A stretch of DNA of 64,000 nucleotides from Planctomycetota bacterium (GTDB lineage Bacteria > Planctomycetota > MHYJ01 > WSZJ01 > JACPWG01). The stretch spans positions 62,001 through 126,000 of the forward strand of contig JACPWG010000144.1 of the NCBI GenBank assembly GCA_016197205.1, written 5' to 3'. Shown here in pieces: positions 51,877-58,475 of this stretch (its first letter is position 1; every line of letters starts with the position of its first letter). The position numbers were made by a program, and so were the translations under genes. Under the pieces are notes generated by a model. The model saw nothing but the letters and a program-made list of their open reading frames with translations, made no database searches and was not told the DNA's origin.

Positions 51877-52095
51877 CTAGAGCACGAAATCCGTCGTGCT
51901 GATGTCGCCCGGAGGGGGGAGGAAGCCATCGTTGCCGCTCGAACCCACAGCGCCGCCATGCGCGCCGGCCGGGGGCAGGGGGCCGTCGCCGACCGCGGGG
52001 CCGCTATAGTCCGGGGCGGCGGGCGGCGGGCAGGCGAAGCTCAGCGCCGGGGTCAAGAGCACCAGGACGACGAGAACTCCGAGAACCCACTTCAT
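51877..52095 (-). CDS. Small secreted protein of unknown function
   Basis: A 72-residue protein: a 21-residue signal (MKWVLGVLVVLVLLTPALSF), Cys22, then a short Pro/Gly/Ala-rich mature part (PDYSGPAVGDGPLPPAGAHG) ending ISTTDFVL. If Cys22 were lipidated it would be a lipoprotein, but the sequence before it (ALSFAC) is not a clear lipobox. CCAAAGGAGGAAGCC gives a very good ribosome binding site, and a strong terminator follows, so it is a true single-gene unit. It may be highly expressed. No homologue recognised. The frame open upstream of 52095 is not coding. Confidence 0.7.
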   Translation of the reverse strand: MKWVLGVLVVLVLLTPALSFACPPPAAPDYSGPAVGDGPLPPAGAHGGAVGSSGNDGFLPPPGDISTTDFVL

Positions 52096-52540
52096 GGCTT
52101 CCTCCTTTGGGGATGAGGGTGTCTTCCCATCTGGCCTTGTCCTTTTCGGACGGGATACCCTGTAGCAGGCGGCGTGCCCGACGACGAACAAATTCCAGAC
52201 TATGCCGCATGGGCCGTTCGTGTATGGACTTCCGGAAACACATATTATTTCGTGTAAAGCGGGGTTCGCGCAAAGCGCTCGCTTGGGTGTAAGGCGCGCT
52301 TCGCACCCTGGGCACGCTCTTGTGCCATTCGGTCCTGCACGCCCATCGCGCACAGCGCCCGACGCACACCCCTGCGGCATGTGTGGGAGCGAAACACCGG
52401 CCGCACGGGAGCGGTGCCGCCCATTGACCGATTTGCGCGTCCCCTAGCCTCTCAAGGCGCGTTCGAAGCATTACAAAAAAGATCGGCCCGAACCACCTGG
52501 GTCCGGGCCGATCATTCGCTGCGAAGTTGTGGGGCGGGGA
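52096..52540. other. Intergenic region between two minus-strand genes
   Basis: The 445 bp hold no supported gene. They contain the M23 terminator (52475-52513) and an A/T-rich patch (ACACATATTATTTCGTGTAA, 52240-52259) with palindromic ends ACAC/GTGT that may be a binding site. I could not place the promoter of the small secreted protein with confidence. Confidence 0.5.
52475..52513 (-). terminator. Intrinsic terminator of the M23 peptidase gene
   Basis: On the minus strand GATCGGCCCG (52513-52504) pairs with CGGGCCGATC (52490-52481), 10 bp exact, followed by T6 (52480-52475). Confidence 0.88.
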
Positions 52541-53050
52541 CTACCAGTTCCGCAGCACCCAGTGACCCTTCGTCACCCAGGTGCCCGTGCTGTATGGCGG
52601 GAAGGCCTGCTTCACGTCGTTCCGGCGGACCTCGAAGTGGCAGTGCGGTCCGGTCGAGTGCCCGGTCGAGCCGACGTAGCCGATTCTCTGCCCCGTGCCG
52701 ACGTGCTGGCCGACGTGGACCGAGATGGACGACATGTGGCCGTAGTACGTCTTGAAACCGTAGCCGTGGTTGATGATGACCAAGTTCCCGTACCCGCCGT
52801 TCCAGCCCGCGAACGCCACCGTGCCGAGCCGAGCCGCGCCGATCGCCTTGCCGTTGTTCCCCGCGATGTCGAGCGCTGCGTGGTTCCCGTACGGCCGCGA
52901 AGAGTAGTACGTGCTCGTGATCGTGCCCGAGACCGGGAAGACGAAATCGTACGACGCCTGAGCCACCGTGGCAGCGAAACCAAGGAAGGTGAAACCCAGC
53001 ACCGCCAGCCGTCCCGCCTTCGTCAGCCTCCGCGCCTTCGTCGTCTTCAT
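52541..53050 (-). CDS. M23 family metallopeptidase (peptidoglycan hydrolase type)
   Basis: A 169-residue secreted peptidase. The signal peptide is about 1-32 (LAVLGFTFLGFAATVAQA). The LytM domain has H57 and D61 (NHAALDIAG) as zinc ligands, H105 in YYGHMS, and GPHCHFE with H136 and H138. All catalytic residues are present, so it should cut peptide cross-links in the cell wall. It is a bare domain without coiled coil or LysM, so it probably acts as a stand-alone endopeptidase. CTAGGAGGTAAGACG is an excellent ribosome binding site for the ATG at 53050. An inverted repeat lies upstream. Confidence 0.92.
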   Translation of the reverse strand: MKTTKARRLTKAGRLAVLGFTFLGFAATVAQASYDFVFPVSGTITSTYYSSRPYGNHAALDIAGNNGKAIGAARLGTVAFAGWNGGYGNLVIINHGYGFKTYYGHMSSISVHVGQHVGTGQRIGYVGSTGHSTGPHCHFEVRRNDVKQAFPPYSTGTWVTKGHWVLRNW

Positions 53051-53138
53051 CGTCTTACCTCCTAGTGACCAGCCCGCGCGGCCCATCGCTCCGCGCCTCG
53101 GGCAACTTACCCAAAGCGCAATCACCGGGCCGAATCGG

Positions 53139-53171
53139 AATTCGCAAACGCATTGTCATTATTTGCGAAAT
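53139..53171. promoter_or_regulatory. Inverted repeat, candidate operator upstream of the M23 gene
   Basis: AATTCGCAAA (53139-53148) and TTTGCGAAAT (53162-53171), eight of ten positions paired, 13 bp between them (CGCATTGTCATTA). It is A/T-rich in a GC-rich genome, about 90 bp before the M23 start. The centre resembles metal-regulator boxes (ATAATGACAAT on the minus strand), but only loosely. Confidence 0.4.
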
Positions 53172-53273
53172 CGACGCGGTTTACGACACTCTCCATGGTC
53201 GAGCCCGGTTTCGGCGGGCCGCGCGCAAGGGGGACACTCGCCGGATCGGAAACAGGCGAGTGGAAGAGACGCT

Positions 53274-54089
53274 TTACAGGCCAAGCGCCACGGGTGCGAC
53301 GGCAGGCAGGACCGCGAGCGAACCGTCCGGCAGGGGCACGACCGCGATCTCCGTGCCGTACGCGTCGGAGAGCAGGCGCGCGGACATCACTTCGCGCGGC
53401 GTGCCGGTCGCCACTGCCTTCCCTGACCCGAGCAGGAGCACGCGGTCCGCGAACCGCGCGGCCAGTCCCAGGTCGTGTGTCACCACGGCCACGGCGAGGC
53501 CGCGTTCGCGCGCGAGCGCGCGCACCAGCAGGAACGTCTCGACCTGGTGGCGCAGATCAAGATACACGGTCGGCTCGTCGAGCAGGAGACAGCGAGGCTC
53601 TTGCGCGAGCGCCATCGCGAGAAAGACGCGTTGCCGTTCCCCCGCCGACAAGTGCGACACGGCACGCTCAGCCAGCCCCTCCAACCGCACCGCGGCGATC
53701 GCCTGCTCGGCGGCCGCACGGTCGTGCTCGGTTTCGAAGCCGAAGGTCCCCACGTGCGGCACGCGCCCCATGAGCACGACCTCGCGCGCCGAGTACGGAA
53801 AGGCGCAGACGTTTTCCTGCGCGAGGAAGGCGACGCTCCGCGCGCGCGCGCGTCCGCCGAACGACGCCAGTGGACGCCCGCCGAGCGTCACCGCCCCGCG
53901 ATCCGGCGCCAGCGCGCCGGCGAGCACGCGCAGGAGCGTCGACTTGCCGGCCCCGTTCGGCCCGACGATGCAGAGGACTTCGCCGCCTGCCAGTTCCGCG
54001 GACACGCCGGCCAGCGCGCGCACGTCGCCATAGCCGAACCAGACGTCCTCGGCGCGCAGCCGATCGGGCTTTTCTTCGTCGGCGCTCAC
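53274..54089 (-). CDS. ABC transporter ATP-binding protein, cobalamin/iron-siderophore type
   Basis: A 271-residue ATPase. Walker A is GPNGAGKST at 43-51, the Q-loop is FLAQEN, the signature is LSAGERQ, Walker B is CLLLDEPT, and the switch His is in VVTHDLG. This family (BtuD/FecE/HmuV) powers uptake of cobalamin, haem or iron chelates. The start overlaps the permease stop by 4 bp. It is the last gene of a substrate-binding protein, permease, ATPase unit. The three cannot be told apart between B12 and iron chelates from this subunit alone. Confidence 0.9.
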   Translation of the reverse strand: MSADEEKPDRLRAEDVWFGYGDVRALAGVSAELAGGEVLCIVGPNGAGKSTLLRVLAGALAPDRGAVTLGGRPLASFGGRARARSVAFLAQENVCAFPYSAREVVLMGRVPHVGTFGFETEHDRAAAEQAIAAVRLEGLAERAVSHLSAGERQRVFLAMALAQEPRCLLLDEPTVYLDLRHQVETFLLVRALARERGLAVAVVTHDLGLAARFADRVLLLGSGKAVATGTPREVMSARLLSDAYGTEIAVVPLPDGSLAVLPAVAPVALGL

Positions 54090-55129
54090 GCGGATCGCCT
54101 CCGCAGGATCCAGTAGAAGAGCGGCCCGCCGAAGATCGCCGTCACGACGCCGACCGGCAGCTCGACCGGCGAGAAGAGCATGCGCGCGGGCACGTCCGCG
54201 AGGACGAGGAGCGCCCCGCCTCCCAGGAACGAGGCCGGCAGGAGCAGTCGATGGTCCGCCCCCACGAGGCGCCGGAGTCCGTGCGGGAGGACGAGGCCGA
54301 CGAAGCCCACGATCCCCGAGAAGGACACGGCGATCGCGGTCGCGAGCGAGGAGAGGAGGAAGGCCGTCCAGCGCACGCGCGCGACCGGGACGCCGAGCGC
54401 CGCGGCCTGCTCGTCACCGAGCGTGAGCGCGTCGAGGTCGCGCGACAGGACCACGCACATCGCCGTGCAAATGCCCACGCAGATCGCGAGCGCGATCGCG
54501 CTGCCCGCGAGCCCGAACCGCCCGCCGCTCAGATCGCCCAGGAGCCAGGCCTCAATCCGCGGGAGCTTCTTCGGGTCGGCCATCACGGTCAGGAAGAGGA
54601 CGAGCGCCGTGAAGACGTAGTTCGCGATGACGCCGATGAGCAGGAGCGACTGCGTCGGCAAGGCGCCGCGGCCGGTTGCGCCGGTCGAAACGACGCCGAT
54701 GGCGAGCAGGGCGCCGAGGAAGGCGAGGAAGGGGATCGAGACGAGGTCCATCCCGCGCAGCCACTCCCCCCAGCCGCCGGCCAGGGTCGAGTCCTCGAGG
54801 AGCACGATCCCCGCGACCGCGCCGAAGGCGGCGCCGCCCGACGTCCCGAGCACGAACGGATCCGCGAGGGGATTGCGGAAGATCGCCTGGAGCACGGCCC
54901 CCGCGCACGCGAGCGCGCCGCCCGCCATGAGCCCGGCCAGCACGCGTACGAGGCGCAGGTCGCGGAGGACGCGGAGGTCGAGCGGCGACGCTTCGCCGTG
55001 CAGGAGCCGGACGAAGGCCTCGCCGGGCCCGAGCGCGACGCCGAGCGCGGCGGAGCCGAGCGCGAGCGCGAAAAGCGCGGCGAGCGTCCAGGCCCAGCGA
55101 CGGCGGGTGAGCGGGGGCGGGGGCTTCAT
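54086..55129 (-). CDS. FecCD/BtuC family ABC transporter permease
   Basis: A 347-residue inner-membrane permease with about nine or ten helices. The family blocks are LRLVRVLAGLMAGGALACAGAVLQAIFRNPLADPFVLGTSGGAAFGA near the N-terminus, VSFSGIVGFVGLVLPHGLRRLVGADHR at two thirds, and ELPVGVVTAIFGGPLFYWIL at the end, all intact. The ATG at 55129 overlaps the substrate-binding protein's stop by 4 bp; an earlier in-frame start would lie within that gene. Tight coupling of the three genes indicates equal expression. Confidence 0.92.
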   Translation of the reverse strand: MKPPPPLTRRRWAWTLAALFALALGSAALGVALGPGEAFVRLLHGEASPLDLRVLRDLRLVRVLAGLMAGGALACAGAVLQAIFRNPLADPFVLGTSGGAAFGAVAGIVLLEDSTLAGGWGEWLRGMDLVSIPFLAFLGALLAIGVVSTGATGRGALPTQSLLLIGVIANYVFTALVLFLTVMADPKKLPRIEAWLLGDLSGGRFGLAGSAIALAICVGICTAMCVVLSRDLDALTLGDEQAAALGVPVARVRWTAFLLSSLATAIAVSFSGIVGFVGLVLPHGLRRLVGADHRLLLPASFLGGGALLVLADVPARMLFSPVELPVGVVTAIFGGPLFYWILRRRSA

Positions 55130-56112
55130 CGCGCCTCCGCTCGCGCATCCCCGGGCCCGGGCGGCTGCGACGCGCGCGCCGGGTCCCGCGCGCCCCCGGC
55201 GGCGGCCGGCAGGAACGCCTCCGGGTGCAGCTTCTCCGCGACCAGCTCGAGCGCGCGCACGATGCGCGGACCCGCCCGATTCGTCAGGTCCGCGTCGACC
55301 GAGTGCAAGCGGCCCGACTTCACGGCCGCAAGGTCGGGCCATCGCCCCCAGAAGGCGGCAAGCGGCTTCTCCGGGTCCAGCTCCGAGCCGTGCGTGCTGT
55401 CAAGGATGACGTCCGGATTCCGCTCCAGGAATTCCTCCATCCCGTACCGCACCCAGCCGCGCGCGTCGCCGCAGGCGTTGTCCGCGCCGACTTCCGCGAG
55501 AAGGCTGTCCGCGAGCGTGCCCGCGCCGGCCACGAAGAGCGGTTCTTGGCCGACCACGAATACGGCCTTCACCCGCGGCCGCCCCGCGAGGCGCGCGGCG
55601 AGGGCGTCGCGGTCCGAGCGAATGGAGCGGATGAGGGCCGCGGCCCGCTCCTCCACGCCCAACCACCCCCCCAGCCGGCCGATCCCCTCGAGCGTCTCCG
55701 CGAAACCGGCGGGCTCCAGGTGCTCCACGCGATAGCCAAGGTCGCGCAGCCGACGGTACATTTCCGGGTTGCCGTAGTTCGGCGCGAGGATGAGGTCGGG
55801 TCGCAGCTCCACGAGGATCTCCAGATTCGGCTGCCCCATGCCGCCCACGACGCGGCGGGACTTCGCTTCGGCAGGCTCGTTGCACCACTGGGTGACGCCG
55901 ACCACGCGGTCGCCGGCGCCGAGGGCGAAGAGCATCTCCGTGACGTTGGGGGCCAGGGAGACGATGCGGGCGGGCGGGGTCGCGGGTGCGGCCGGTGCGG
56001 CGGCGGGGGAGGAGGGGCTTGGACTTCGGGGCCAATGCCAGGCGGCAACGAGCACCACGGCGACGACGGCCGAGCAGGCGGGCACAACGAGAGGCCAGAA
56101 CCGGCGACGCAT
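55126..56112 (-). CDS. Cobalamin/iron ABC transporter substrate-binding protein (BtuF-like)
   Basis: A 328-residue periplasmic binding protein with an N-terminal membrane-spanning signal (FWPLVVPACSAVVAVVLVAAW). The two-lobe fold is shown by RIVSLAPNVTEMLFALGAGDRVVGVTQWCN, PNLEILVELRPDLILAPNYG, LGYRVEHLEPAGFAETLEGI, and VKAVFVVGQEPLFVAGAGTL. The VTQWCNEPAEA region is typical of corrinoid-binding BtuF-like proteins, so cobalamin is the more likely ligand. No cobalamin riboswitch is visible upstream (56113-56340). The ATG at 56112 follows AAAGGAAG. Confidence 0.87.
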   Translation of the reverse strand: MRRRFWPLVVPACSAVVAVVLVAAWHWPRSPSPSSPAAAPAAPATPPARIVSLAPNVTEMLFALGAGDRVVGVTQWCNEPAEAKSRRVVGGMGQPNLEILVELRPDLILAPNYGNPEMYRRLRDLGYRVEHLEPAGFAETLEGIGRLGGWLGVEERAAALIRSIRSDRDALAARLAGRPRVKAVFVVGQEPLFVAGAGTLADSLLAEVGADNACGDARGWVRYGMEEFLERNPDVILDSTHGSELDPEKPLAAFWGRWPDLAAVKSGRLHSVDADLTNRAGPRIVRALELVAEKLHPEAFLPAAAGGARDPARASQPPGPGDARAEAR

Positions 56113-56271
56113 CGGGACGTGCTTCCTTTGAGAGCCCCGAAGGGCGCTTCCGACGAACGGCGGGGATCCTATCGCGGCCGGTGGCCGCAAGCAATGGCCT
56201 CCACCCTCCTTCGCTTCCCCCTCTCCACTTTCGCGCTGCGGTGGACAGGCGCGGGAGCTTCGGAGCGTGCC

Positions 56272-56317
56272 ATTCCCCTGACTTATTTGCGCTGCGGCGC
56301 GAATAAGTCAGGGGAAT
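56272..56317. repeat. Perfect hairpin, arms ATTCCCCTGACTTATT
   Basis: ATTCCCCTGACTTATT (56272-56287) and its exact complement (56302-56317) with a GC-rich 14-nt centre that can extend the stem (TGCGC/GCGCG). It lies 25 bp from the mug stop codon and about 160 bp upstream of the BtuF-like gene, both on the minus strand. No T-run; probably a dispersed repeat. It shares CCTGA.TTATT with the right arm at 42878. Confidence 0.7.
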
Positions 56318-56342
56318 AGCATACCCCGGCCGCGGAGAGGCG

Positions 56343-56915
56343 TCAATCGGAAGGTCCGGCGGCGCGTCGGGCCGAATCTTCGGCGGAGCGCAGCGAGTCG
56401 GCGAGCGCGCGCCAGGCCTCGAGCATGCGGTCGAAATCGTAGTGCGCGTTTCGGCCGCTCGGGTTGGGCAAGACGAAGACGCGGGCGCGTCCGATCCGCT
56501 CCGGTCGCGCGCCGCAAACCACGGCGCCTCGCTCTTCGAAGTAGGCGCGAAACGCGGTGATCCCGACGAAGACGACGACCTGCGGGCCGAAGCGCCGGAC
56601 CTTGCGCAGCAGCACGGCGCGACCGGCGGCGAAGTCCGAGCTGCCCAGATCACCGGAACCGCGCGTCGGCCGTGCTGCGACGTTCGTGAGCCCGAGGCCG
56701 AGCTCCGGCAGACGCACGTCATCGTCCGGGCCGAGCGGCGTGTCGACGAGGCCCGAGGCGTTGAGGAGCTTCCAAAAGCGGTTGCCGTGCCCGGCGAAAT
56801 GATGGCCGAGTGCGGCGGAGCGGAGGCCGGGGTTGATGCCGACGAAGAGGACGCGGCAGTCGCGGCCGATGCGGTCGGGAAGGGCGGGCTTGGGCTTCAC
56901 CGGCGGGACGGGCAT
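56343..56915 (-). CDS. mug: Mismatch-specific (G:T/U) DNA glycosylase, Mug/TDG family
   Basis: A 190-residue glycosylase that removes uracil, thymine or ethenocytosine opposite guanine. The catalytic motif is GINPG at 26-30, with Asn28 as the conserved water-activating residue. HHFAGHGNRFWKLLNASG and TNVAARPTRGSGDL follow, and the intercalating loop is NPSGRNAHY at 151-159. Length is close to E. coli Mug (168) plus a short C-terminal tail. The start is ATG at 56915. It stands alone; a CACAGATT hairpin lies upstream. A role in deamination repair suits a GC-rich genome, but that is inference. Confidence 0.9.
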   Translation of the reverse strand: MPVPPVKPKPALPDRIGRDCRVLFVGINPGLRSAALGHHFAGHGNRFWKLLNASGLVDTPLGPDDDVRLPELGLGLTNVAARPTRGSGDLGSSDFAAGRAVLLRKVRRFGPQVVVFVGITAFRAYFEERGAVVCGARPERIGRARVFVLPNPSGRNAHYDFDRMLEAWRALADSLRSAEDSARRAAGPSD

Positions 56916-56978
56916 ACGGTGCTAATCGTTCGATCTTCGATTTCTTGCGACAATTCTACTTTGGTCGAGCGCCGCGAA

Positions 56979-57040
56979 AACCACAGATTTCACAGATTCA
57001 ACGAGATTACACAGATCACGAATCTGTGAAATCTGTGGTT
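56979..57040. repeat. Perfect hairpin built from CACAGATT units
   Basis: ACCACAGATTTCACAGATTC (56980-56999) and its exact complement (57020-57039), flanked by one more matching pair, 21 bp in all. The 20-nt loop carries another copy (TTACACAGAT). It lies between the FAD-subunit stop at 57097 and mug, both minus strand, so it may end the molybdo-hydroxylase transcript. The ATCTGTG unit recurs at 22469-22504. Confidence 0.75.
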
Positions 57041-57096
57041 CCGACCTCGCTTGGCTGCGGCACCGCCGCGCTGTGCTCCTGGGCCAGCGAGGCGAG

Positions 57097-57972
57097 TCAC
57101 TTCGCCAGGAGCGCGAGGAACTGTGCGACGAGGTTCCCCGAGACGACGCGGCGGTAGGCCTTTGTCGAGCGGATGTCGTCGATCGGCGTGACCTCGTCCA
57201 TCACGGCGGCGCGGGCGGCGGCGATGACCTCCGCGGTGAGCGGCCGGTCGAGGCAGACCGCCTCGGTCTTTCGGCAGCGAAGCACGATGGGCGCGACGCT
57301 CCCGAGGGAGATCCGGCAGTCCGCGACCACGCCGGCGGCATCGCGACGGCCGAGCGCGGCGATCATGACCTTCGAGATCGCCTGCGCCCCGCGCGTACCT
57401 ACCTTTCGGTAGAAATGCACGGCGCCTGACCCGCCGGGCGTGCGAGGTAGGCGTACAGCCCGCAGCAGTTCGTCCGGCCGCCGGTCCATCCGCTTGTAAC
57501 CGGTGTGGAAACCATCATAGCCCACCCAGCGCGCGCCACGCGCCGCCGAGATCAGCTCGACCTCGGCGCCGTACACGAGCAGAGCCGGCGGCGAGTCCGC
57601 AGCCGGTGAGGCGTTCACGATGTTTCCGCCGATCGTCCCCCGGTTCTGGATCGCGGTCGCGCCGGTCAGCCGCGCCGCCTCGCAGAGCATCGGGTACTCC
57701 GCGCGGAGCACCGGGTGCGCCTGGATCTCCGTGTAGGTCGTAAGCGCGCCGAGCGTGACGTGCGCGTCCGTGACCGAGATCCCGCTGAGTTCCGGCAGGC
57801 CCCACACGCTGACGAATCGGCCGGGGGGCAGGTCGCCGGACTCCAGGAGGACCATGAGGTCGGTCCCTCCGGCGAACACCCGAGTCTCCCCGCCGCCGTC
57901 GGCGAGGATGCGCAGCGCCGCATCGAGGCTCTTCGCGCGCAGGAGGTCGTAGCCCGGCAGCCAGGCCCTCAT
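57097..57972 (-). CDS. Xanthine dehydrogenase-type FAD subunit
   Basis: A 291-residue medium subunit. FAD block 1 is RVFAGGTDLMVLLESG (residues 31-46); block 2 is NRGTIGGNIVNASPAADSPPALLVYGAEVEL. GAVHFYRKVGTRGAQAISKV and the C-terminal TEAVCLDRPLT, RVVSGNLVAQFLALL complete the fold. It takes electrons from the [2Fe-2S] subunit and passes them to NAD+ or another acceptor. CAGGAGGTGTGCG is a strong ribosome binding site for the ATG at 57972, which overlaps the previous stop by 4 bp. It is intact in all motifs and closes the three-gene unit. Confidence 0.9.
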   Translation of the reverse strand: MRAWLPGYDLLRAKSLDAALRILADGGGETRVFAGGTDLMVLLESGDLPPGRFVSVWGLPELSGISVTDAHVTLGALTTYTEIQAHPVLRAEYPMLCEAARLTGATAIQNRGTIGGNIVNASPAADSPPALLVYGAEVELISAARGARWVGYDGFHTGYKRMDRRPDELLRAVRLPRTPGGSGAVHFYRKVGTRGAQAISKVMIAALGRRDAAGVVADCRISLGSVAPIVLRCRKTEAVCLDRPLTAEVIAAARAAVMDEVTPIDDIRSTKAYRRVVSGNLVAQFLALLAK

Positions 57973-58475
57973 CGCACACCTCCTGCCGCGCCGCGCCGCG
58001 CCTCGGCCGCGCGCGCCACCGCCTCGAAGATCTTCACGTAGCCGGTGCAGCGACAGAGATTCCCGGCGAGTGCTTCGCGGACCTCCGTCTCGGCCGGGTT
58101 CGGCCGCGCGCGCAGGAGCGCGGTCGTGGCCAGGATCATCCCCGGCGTGCAGATCCCGCACTGGGACCCGTTGCACGCGACGAACGCTTCGCGGATCGGC
58201 ACGACGTCCGGCTGGTCGGCCACGCCCTCGATCGTCTCGACGCGCGCGCCCTCCGCCTGCATGATCGGCACCAGACAAGACGTCACGAGCCGACCATTCA
58301 GGAAGACTGAGCACGCCCCGCACTCCCCCTCGCCGCATCCCTCCTTGGTGCCGGTGAGGCGCAGGTCTTCCCGAAGCACGTCCAGCAGCCGCGCCATCGG
58401 CAGCGCGCGGACCGTGACCGGCGCGCCGTTCAGCGTGAAGCTCACCTCGATTTTCGCAGCGCGCGCTACAGGCAT
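57969..58475 (-). CDS. Xanthine dehydrogenase-type [2Fe-2S] subunit
   Basis: A 168-residue small subunit with both clusters intact: C47, C52, C55 and C67 (GCGEGECGAC, SC) for the plant-type cluster; C106, C109, C141 and C143 (CGIC, CRC) for the helical-domain cluster. The protein begins KIEVSFTLNGAPVTVRALPMARLLDVLRED, typical of the family. It passes electrons from the molybdenum site to FAD. The start overlaps the large-subunit stop by 10 bp. The comparison with the altered paralogue at 31563 is direct. Confidence 0.93.
   Translation of the reverse strand: MPVARAAKIEVSFTLNGAPVTVRALPMARLLDVLREDLRLTGTKEGCGEGECGACSVFLNGRLVTSCLVPIMQAEGARVETIEGVADQPDVVPIREAFVACNGSQCGICTPGMILATTALLRARPNPAETEVREALAGNLCRCTGYVKIFEAVARAAEARRGAAGGVR

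Noticed and set aside
56113..56340. Cobalamin riboswitch upstream of the BtuF-like gene
   Set aside because: I looked for a GCCACTG-type B12 box and paired stems; only a simple perfect hairpin (56272-56317) is present.
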